NCBI RefSeq assembly: GCF_011801145.1
Contig: NZ_CP046172.1
Span: 5,146,001-5,210,000, forward strand
DNA: 64,000 bases
Direction of reading: 5' to 3'
From: Nocardia arthritidis
GTDB lineage: Bacteria; Actinomycetota; Actinomycetes; Mycobacteriales; Mycobacteriaceae
The translations under genes were made by a program, and so were the position numbers. Of this stretch, positions 58,759 to 64,000 are shown in pieces. The notes beneath the pieces are model-generated. The model saw only the letters and a list, made by a program, of their open reading frames with translations. It ran no database searches and was not told where the DNA came from. The first letter of the stretch is position 1. Each line of letters begins with the position of its first letter.

Positions 58759-61049
58759 ATGGAATTCGTACGTGACATCGCGGACATCCGATTGACCGAT
58801 GAGGTCGAGGCCGGCGGTAAGGGCGCCAACCTCGGCGAGCTGACGGCGGCGCGACTGCCGGTGCCCGCCGCCTTCGTCGTACTGCGGTCCGGTTACCTGG
58901 ACGCCATGCGGCGTGGCGGTGTCGCCGAGGATTTGGCCGCCGAACACAAGGCCGCGCTGGCCGCCGTCGGCTCCGACGCCGAACTCACCCACCGCTGCGA
59001 GCGGCTTCGGGAGCTGGTCGGAAATGCCGGTATGCCAAAGGATTTGGCAAAGCAGATCCGGCGCGCCTACGCGGCGCTCGGCACCGAGGACGAGCCCGCC
59101 GTCGTCGCGGTGCGGTCATCGGCCACCGGTGAGGACAGCGCGTCGGCGTCGTTTGCGGGCATGAATGTCACCGCGACGAATGTGCGCGGGGCCGACGAGG
59201 TGGTGGAGGCGGTGCGCGCCTGCTGGCCTCACTGTTCAGCCCGCGCGCCGAAACCTATCGCGCCGAACGGAAATTCGACGGCGCACCGGCCATGGCCGTC
59301 GTCGTGCAGGTGATGGTGGACGTGCGTCGCAGCGGCGTCGCCTTCACCGCGGATCCGGCCACCGGCGATACGGATCGGGTGGTCATCGAGGGTGCGCGCG
59401 GACAGGGCGAGGTGGTTGTCTCCGGGGCGGTCGAACCCGATCATTACGTGGTCGCCAAGGATGATCTGCGGATTCTGCTGGCGCACACCGGAAATCAGCG
59501 CTTCGAGATCGTCCGCGACACCGCGGGCGGCGGTGACAAGACAGTCGAGCTCACCGACCTGAACGAGCGGGTGCTCAGCGACGGCGACGTCCGCGGCATC
59601 GCCCGGCTCGCCATCGCGGCCGAAAAGCATTACGGCAGACCGCAGGACGTCGAATGGGCGATCGACGGCGGGCAGATCTGGCTGGTCCAGGCCCGGCCGA
59701 TCACCACGCTCGGCCCGGCCGCGGCCACCGCGCCCGGGGCGCCGCTACACACCGGAGCCGTCCTGGCGTCCGGACTGCCCGCATCGCCGGGTACCGCCAC
59801 CGGAACGGTCCGGGTGCTGGCGGGCCCGGAAGAGGGACATCTCTTGCGGGACGGGGAAATCCTCGTCGCCGAACGCACCACACCCGACTGGGTGCCCACC
59901 ATCCGCCGGGCAGTCGCGCTGGTCACCGACAGCGGCGGCGTCACCTGTCACGCGGCGATCGTCGCACGTGAGCTCGGCGTACCCTGCGTCGTCGGGACCC
60001 GCACCGCGACAACGGATCTGCACAGCGGACAGGTCGTCACCGTGGACGGCGGCAGCGGCCGGATCCTCGAGGGCGCGCTGGCGCAACCGGTGCACGTGAG
60101 CGAACCCGCGCCGGTCGCGTCCGCGCTCGCACCCACCACCGCCACCAAGATCTACGTCAACCTCGCCATGCCGGACCTCGCGGAACACGTTGCGGCACAG
60201 CCGGTCGACGGCGTCGGGCTGCTGCGGGCCGAATTCCTGCTCACCCGTGCGCTCGGCGGCTATCACCCGCACGAGCTGATCAGCCGCGGCGAACAGCGGA
60301 CCTTCGTCGACCGGATGGCCGACTCGCTCAGCAAGATCGCCGCCGCTTTCACACCCCGTCCGGTGATCTATCGGGCAACCGACCTGCGCAGCAACGAATT
60401 CCGCGCGCTCACCGGCGGCGCGAGCCACGAACCGGTCGAGGACAACCCGATGATCGGGTACCGCGGCTGCTTCCGCTACGTGCGCGAGCCGGAGATGTTC
60501 CGGCTGGAGCTGGCGGCGCTGGCCCGGGTCCGGGAACGGACGCCCAACGTGCACTTGATGATTCCGTTCGTGCGCACCCGCTGGGAGCTGGAGGCGTGCC
60601 TGGAACTGGTCGACGCCAGCCCGCTCGGCAAGGCACGCGGCCTGCACCGCTGGGTAATGGCGGAGGTGCCCTCGGTGGTGCACTGGCTACCCGAGTACGT
60701 CGGCCTCGGCATCGACGGCGTTTCGATCGGCAGCAACGACCTGACCCAGCTCATGCTCGGCGTCGATCGCGATTCCCAGTTGTGCGCCGACGTTTTCGAC
60801 GAGGCCGATCCCGCGGTCCTCGCCGCCATCGAACAAATCGTGCGCACCGCTCGCGCGCACGGCATCACATCGTCGCTGTGCGGCCAAGCCCCTTCCACCC
60901 GGCCCGATTTCGCCGAACATCTGGTGCGAATGGGCATCACCTCGATCTCGGTCAACCCCGACGCGATCGAGCAGGTACGCACGGTGGTGGCCGCCGCAGA
61001 ACGCCGCGTGCTGCTCGACGCGGCCCTCGACCGCCCGCGCGCTCGGTAA
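58759..61049 (+). pseudogene. ppsA: PEP synthase / pyruvate phosphate dikinase with a one-base frameshift
   Basis: The first 155 codons encode the start of a PEP-utilising kinase ([40 protein letters not shown]). At about 59224 the frame is lost: TGCTGG-CCTCACTG reads as CWPHCS but one added G would give [14 protein letters not shown] and join the remaining 585 intact codons. These carry the phospho-His loop [11 protein letters not shown] and the catalytic Cys in [13 protein letters not shown]. Full length would be about 763 aa, normal for PpsA. Either a recent pseudogene or a sequencing error; the 3' part could be separately translated from ATG 59292 but would lack the ATP-grasp start. Confidence 0.88.
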
Positions 61050-61059
61050 TCCACATGTC

Positions 61060-61395
61060 GCACAGGTCACCGCCCGCGCACACCGGCGGCTGCTGGCGCG
61101 GCACCGGCTGCTCGAATCCCGAATACTCACGAACCGAACCCGCTGCGCGGCAGGCGGTTCGGCTCGGCCGCCGTCACCGCTGCGGACCTGACCGCGTTCA
61201 CCGCGGCGCCCACCGTCGCCGCGCTGGGCACTCATCGGCACGACCGCCGTCCAGTCCGAACTCACCGCCGCCCGCATCCGCGCCCAGGCCCTCCGGCACC
61301 GCCGCATCCCCGACCTCCGATCCGCCCTCGCCACACTGGAATTCACCCTCGCCGAACGCGAGCGCGCGGAACTGCCGCGCCCCCATACACGGTGA
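61060..61395 (+). pseudogene. Shredded protein-coding remnant
   Basis: Protein-like pieces occur in successive frames: VAQVTARAHRRLLARHRLLE, then NPLRGRRFGSAAVTAADLTA and FTAAPTVAAL, then LIGTTAVQSELTAARIRAQA and ALATLEFTLAERERAEL to a TGA at 61393. No start or family can be given. Composition and the matching end-to-end order suggest one gene broken by at least two frameshifts. Confidence 0.35.
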
Positions 61396-61401
61396 ACCGA
61401 C

Positions 61402-61956
61402 CTACGGGTGAACCGTCGTCGCCTGCGGCTGCGGCAGGCTCAGTGCACGGGCGATTCCAGCGGACCAGGCGCTGATCGCGGCCCAGTCGCGCAGGTCGCC
61501 GTAGCGGGTGCCGCCGAGCAGGCGGAAGAGCGTGCGCGCCTTCAGTGAGACACCGGCCCGCTCGTAATGGCCCGCGAAAGCCGCGTATTCAACGGGTGCG
61601 ATCGAATCACGCAGCGCCGCGATCTTCTTCGGCACCGTGCGGCCGAGGCGGCGGCCGATCGGGCCGCGCAGCGCCGGGCCGAGCCCGACGCTGAACAGCC
61701 ACACCCGCGCCGGGGTCAGCTCGGCCCGGTGGTCGCGCACGTAAGCGACGGCGGCGGGCAGCAGGTCCATATTGTGTACGGCGCTGCCGAGCACCACGGC
61801 GTCGAAGCGGGACAGTGCCGGTGCGTGTGCCACATCGTGCAGCTCGACCTCGGCGCCGCGGGCGGCGAAGTCGGCGGCGATGAATTCCGCGATATCGCGG
61901 GTCGAGCCCTGTGCGGTCGCGTAGATGACCGCGATGCGCGTCCTGTTCGAGTCCAT
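61402..61956 (-). CDS. Flavodoxin-fold (HemG-like) protein
   Basis: 184 aa. FMN phosphate loop YATAQGSTRDIAEFIA near residue 12, the second flavodoxin strand FDAVVLGSAVHNMDLLPAAV and WLFSVGLGPALRG near 96 match the flavodoxin/protoporphyrinogen-oxidase-like family. It may act as an FMN electron carrier in low-oxygen metabolism. The start MDSNRTRIAVIYA at 61956 gives the canonical N-terminus. Divergent from an F420-type reductase gene, with two DosR-like boxes between. Confidence 0.85.
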   Translation of the reverse strand: MDSNRTRIAVIYATAQGSTRDIAEFIAADFAARGAEVELHDVAHAPALSRFDAVVLGSAVHNMDLLPAAVAYVRDHRAELTPARVWLFSVGLGPALRGPIGRRLGRTVPKKIAALRDSIAPVEYAAFAGHYERAGVSLKARTLFRLLGGTRYGDLRDWAAISAWSAGIARALSLPQPQATTVHP

Positions 61957-62013
61957 ACCATCAGCCTGCGACGCGGGATCCGCGCCATGCAGAGCCATCG
62001 GACCCGGGCCCGG

Positions 62014-62027
62014 AGGACCAACGGCCC
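62014..62027. promoter_or_regulatory. DosR-box-like site in the flavodoxin/reductase divergent region
   Basis: AGGACCAACGGCCC, 13 of 14 against the relaxed consensus GGGACYWWNGNCCC. One of two candidates between divergent genes starting at 61956 and 62132. Confidence 0.5.
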
Positions 62028-62059
62028 GTCCGAGCGCGGCTCCGAGCGACGCTCGGCGA

Positions 62060-62073
62060 GGGACCGATGACTA
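62060..62073. promoter_or_regulatory. Second, weaker DosR-box-like site in the same region
   Basis: GGGACCGATGACTA, matching 11 of 14 positions of the relaxed consensus; 46 nt downstream of the first site. Paired boxes are common in DosR promoters. Confidence 0.35.
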
Positions 62074-62131
62074 TTCGGCCGATGCCCTTCGGACCTGTCG
62101 CCGCACCGCGCCGGCGGACCATCCTTGACAC

Positions 62132-62554
62132 ATGACATCCAGCATGCCCCGTTACCGCACACCGGGTTTCGGTGCGACCGCACTGCTGACGGCACTGCAT
62201 TCGCCGATCGGCCGCGGCCTGCGCCACAACCTGTGCGAGCTGCGCTATGTGGCGCGAAAATCGGGGCGGGCCATCGCATTACCCGTTTCCTATGCCCGCT
62301 CGGACGACAGCGTCGTCGTCCTGGTAGGTCACGCCGGCACAAAGACGTGGTGGCGCAACTTTCGTTCCGAACGGCCGGTGGAGATCTGGCTGGACGGCCG
62401 GTGGCATAGCGGGACCGGGCATGTGGCCCAACCGGATTCGCTCGAACACGAGGAGGTGGCCGCGATCTATCAGAAGGCCTTTCCACGCACACCGGCGCCG
62501 ATCACGGATCCGTTCGTGGTGGTCGACGTGGTGACCGCGCGCCCGGCCGGGTGA
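62132..62554 (+). CDS. Deazaflavin (F420)-dependent nitroreductase/quinone reductase-like protein
   Basis: 140 aa. The central LRYVARKSGRAIALPVSYAR and TWWRNFRSERPVEIWLDGRW with a following GTGHV are the hallmark of the Ddn/DUF385 split-barrel family, which uses reduced F420 to reduce quinones or nitro compounds. ATG 62132 (a second at 62144 is possible); the ribosome site is weak. Its last 53 nt overlap the 3' end of the convergent antiporter gene. Confidence 0.82.
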   Translation: MTSSMPRYRTPGFGATALLTALHSPIGRGLRHNLCELRYVARKSGRAIALPVSYARSDDSVVVLVGHAGTKTWWRNFRSERPVEIWLDGRWHSGTGHVAQPDSLEHEEVAAIYQKAFPRTPAPITDPFVVVDVVTARPAG

Positions 62555-63995
62555 AGATCGCCGCCAGATCAGCCTCGGACTCCGGCTCGGCGAGCACAAG
62601 CACCTCGTCACCGGGCAGCAGCACGGTTTGGGCGCTGACGTTCACCAGACGGCCCTGCCGGATGATGACGCTGACCCAGAAGTCGGCCGCCGGTATGTCG
62701 GCGACGGTGACGCCGTCCGCGGCCGAACCCGCCGCGACGACGAAGCGCCGCAGCCCGTCCGGCTCCTCCTCGAAGCGCGCGCCCAACGCCCACGGCCGCG
62801 GGTTCACGATGCGCAACGGAACTCCGAGTCGCCCGGCCAGTGCGGGCACCGCGCCGCCCTGCACGATCACCGAGCAGGCGACGACGACGAAGATGATCTC
62901 GTACGCACGTGCCGCGTCGGTGACACCGGCCTGAAGTATGAAGGTGCCCAACAGAATCGGCACCGCACCCTTCAATCCGGTCCACAGCACGAAGGCGCGT
63001 TCGCCCCGGGTCAGATCCACCCGCCACAGCACCAGCCCGACCAGCGCGGGCCGGATCACCAGCAGCACTCCCGCCAACCCGAGCCCGATCCACAGCGCAT
63101 CTCCCGCGAGAACGCCGTGCGGACCGGTGATCTGGATGGTCAGGCCCAGCATCACGAACGCCACGATTTCGGCCAAACTCGCCAGCGCCGAATGGAATCG
63201 CTGGATCTCCGGCTTGTACGGCGCCCGCTGGTCGCCGATCACGATCCCGGCCACCAGCACGGCGAGGAAGCCGGACCCACCTGCCAGCGTGGCGACCCCG
63301 TAGATCGCCATCGCGCACATCAGCACCCGCACCGAATACAGCCCGGCCGACGGCAGCGGCACCCGGCGCATGAACCACAGCAGGCCGAGCCCGCCCACCG
63401 CACCGGCCAGCAGCCCGACCGTCATCTGCAACGCGAACGCACCGAATGCGAATCCCACTGCGCCCAAGTCGAAATGGGTGGTGCCGAGCAGTACCGCAAG
63501 CAGGGCGATGCTGACCGGATCGTTCGCGCCGGACTCCCCCTGCAACAGCACACCGCTGCGGCCGCCGATCTCGCGGCGACCCAGTACCGAGAACACCACG
63601 GCGGGGTCGGTCGGCGACAGGGCGGTGCCGAGCAACATCGCGATCCGCCAGTCCAGGCCGAAGATCAGATGCGCGGCCAGCGCCAGCGCGACGGCCGTCA
63701 GCAGGGTTCCCGCGACGCCGATCAGGACGATAGGCCCGGCGGCGGATCGGAAACTGCGCCAACCGATCTGCATACCGCCGTCGAACAGGATCACCACCAG
63801 CGCGACCGTCACCACCCGGCCGACCAGGTCGACCGGCACCGACTCCAGCCACGGCCACGCATCCGAGACCACCGCGGCGCCCAGGAGAAACAGCGCGGGC
63901 GCCGGGATGGGGATCCACTCACCGAGCCGGTTCGACAGCACCGCGGCGAGGCCGACCAGCGCGGTGATCAGCAGCGCCACCGCGAACGGCGTCAC
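62502..63995 (-). CDS. Cation/proton antiporter (CPA1, CvrA/NhaP2-like) with TrkA-C domain
   Basis: 497 aa in frame from a GTG at 63995, five bases from the window edge; the true start may lie outside. Twelve or more TM helices carry SPTDPAVVFSVLGRR and LLQGESGANDPVSIALL, the conserved ion-site motifs, and WTGLKGAVPILLGT. A cytoplasmic RCK/TrkA-C domain (about 410-485, VADIPAADFWVSVIIRQGRL ... LLPGDEVLVLAEPE) likely senses nucleotide or ion. It exchanges K+ or Na+ for H+ to control pH and cation balance. Confidence 0.9.
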   Translation of the reverse strand: MTPFAVALLITALVGLAAVLSNRLGEWIPIPAPALFLLGAAVVSDAWPWLESVPVDLVGRVVTVALVVILFDGGMQIGWRSFRSAAGPIVLIGVAGTLLTAVALALAAHLIFGLDWRIAMLLGTALSPTDPAVVFSVLGRREIGGRSGVLLQGESGANDPVSIALLAVLLGTTHFDLGAVGFAFGAFALQMTVGLLAGAVGGLGLLWFMRRVPLPSAGLYSVRVLMCAMAIYGVATLAGGSGFLAVLVAGIVIGDQRAPYKPEIQRFHSALASLAEIVAFVMLGLTIQITGPHGVLAGDALWIGLGLAGVLLVIRPALVGLVLWRVDLTRGERAFVLWTGLKGAVPILLGTFILQAGVTDAARAYEIIFVVVACSVIVQGGAVPALAGRLGVPLRIVNPRPWALGARFEEEPDGLRRFVVAAGSAADGVTVADIPAADFWVSVIIRQGRLVNVSAQTVLLPGDEVLVLAEPESEADLAAIFTRPGARSPRRPPRTDP

Positions 63996-64000
63996 ATCAG

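Noticed and set aside
58759..59313. Programmed ribosomal frameshift in the PEP synthase gene
   Set aside because: No slippery heptamer, downstream pseudoknot or nearby stop in the zero frame typical of programmed sites; PEP synthases are not known to use it. A mutation or sequencing error is simpler.

Overview
The window is 64 kb of high-GC DNA with actinobacterial codon use. It most likely comes from a mycolic-acid-containing actinomycete, and Nocardia is the best guess. The reasons are a ClpC almost residue-for-residue like mycobacterial ClpC1, an Acg-type nitroreductase and an Rv1733c-like membrane protein typical of mycobacterial dormancy regulons, an FprB-type ferredoxin reductase, secreted LIP-family lipases, a Tat-exported GH76 enzyme and many short operons with GTG starts. 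No rRNA, CRISPR array, transposase or prophage core is visible. Organism identity is inferred from gene content only.

Layout. 0-7 kb: a PRMT-like methyltransferase (cut by the left edge), an unrecognised 400-aa protein, clpC, then a MetE-like enzyme translationally coupled to an AhpD-like protein. 7-17 kb: a mycothiol-isomerase-like protein, a TetR gene with a palindromic operator facing a monooxygenase-like/SARP pair, an AAA ATPase-nuclease fusion, a secreted hydrolase, and two sister AraC-family regulators around a small secreted protein. 17-24.5 kb: a large FHA/iron-sulfur/FAD membrane oxidoreductase, a MazF-like toxin-antitoxin pair, a DUF2786 protein and a dioxygenase. 24.5-36.6 kb: secreted lipase, receptor-like Ser/Thr kinase with a hexapeptide-repeat linker, desaturase, hrpB, a 53-aa zinc-ribbon-like protein, amidohydrolase, lectin-LysM protein, DoxX, GH76.

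36.6-39.3 kb holds the most unusual locus. On the minus strand a 5'-truncated protein gene is followed by two tandem RNAs and a 540-aa conserved protein. In both RNAs the tRNA parts occur in circularly permuted order (anticodon 3' strand, T arm, acceptor 3' strand, short loop, acceptor 5' strand, D arm, anticodon 5' strand). All cloverleaf stems pair and the ends are extended by an outer stem. This resembles a permuted tRNA or a Y-RNA-like tRNA mimic.

39.3-47 kb: a DUF4189 protein, an FGGY kinase, two tandem-duplicated amidases that share upstream operator-like palindromes, a SARP pseudogene at a rearrangement scar, and a small operon of a coiled-coil protein, a DUF3467 protein and a 52-aa peptide. 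47-51.7 kb: an AurF-like di-iron oxygenase, a 4Fe-4S/FprB-type reductase and an MFS exporter form an operon that reads as oxygenase, electron supply and export.

51.7-64 kb looks like a hypoxia/dormancy (DosR-type) island. DosR-box-like sequences precede a degenerate alpha/beta hydrolase, the Rv1733c-like gene, a PEP-synthase gene and the divergent flavodoxin/F420-reductase pair. An SRPBCC protein, a HAD-GH65 fusion and an Acg-type nitroreductase lie among them. Decay is visible here: an SDR gene with its middle deleted, a one-base frameshift in PEP synthase and a shredded remnant after it. The window ends in a cation/proton antiporter.
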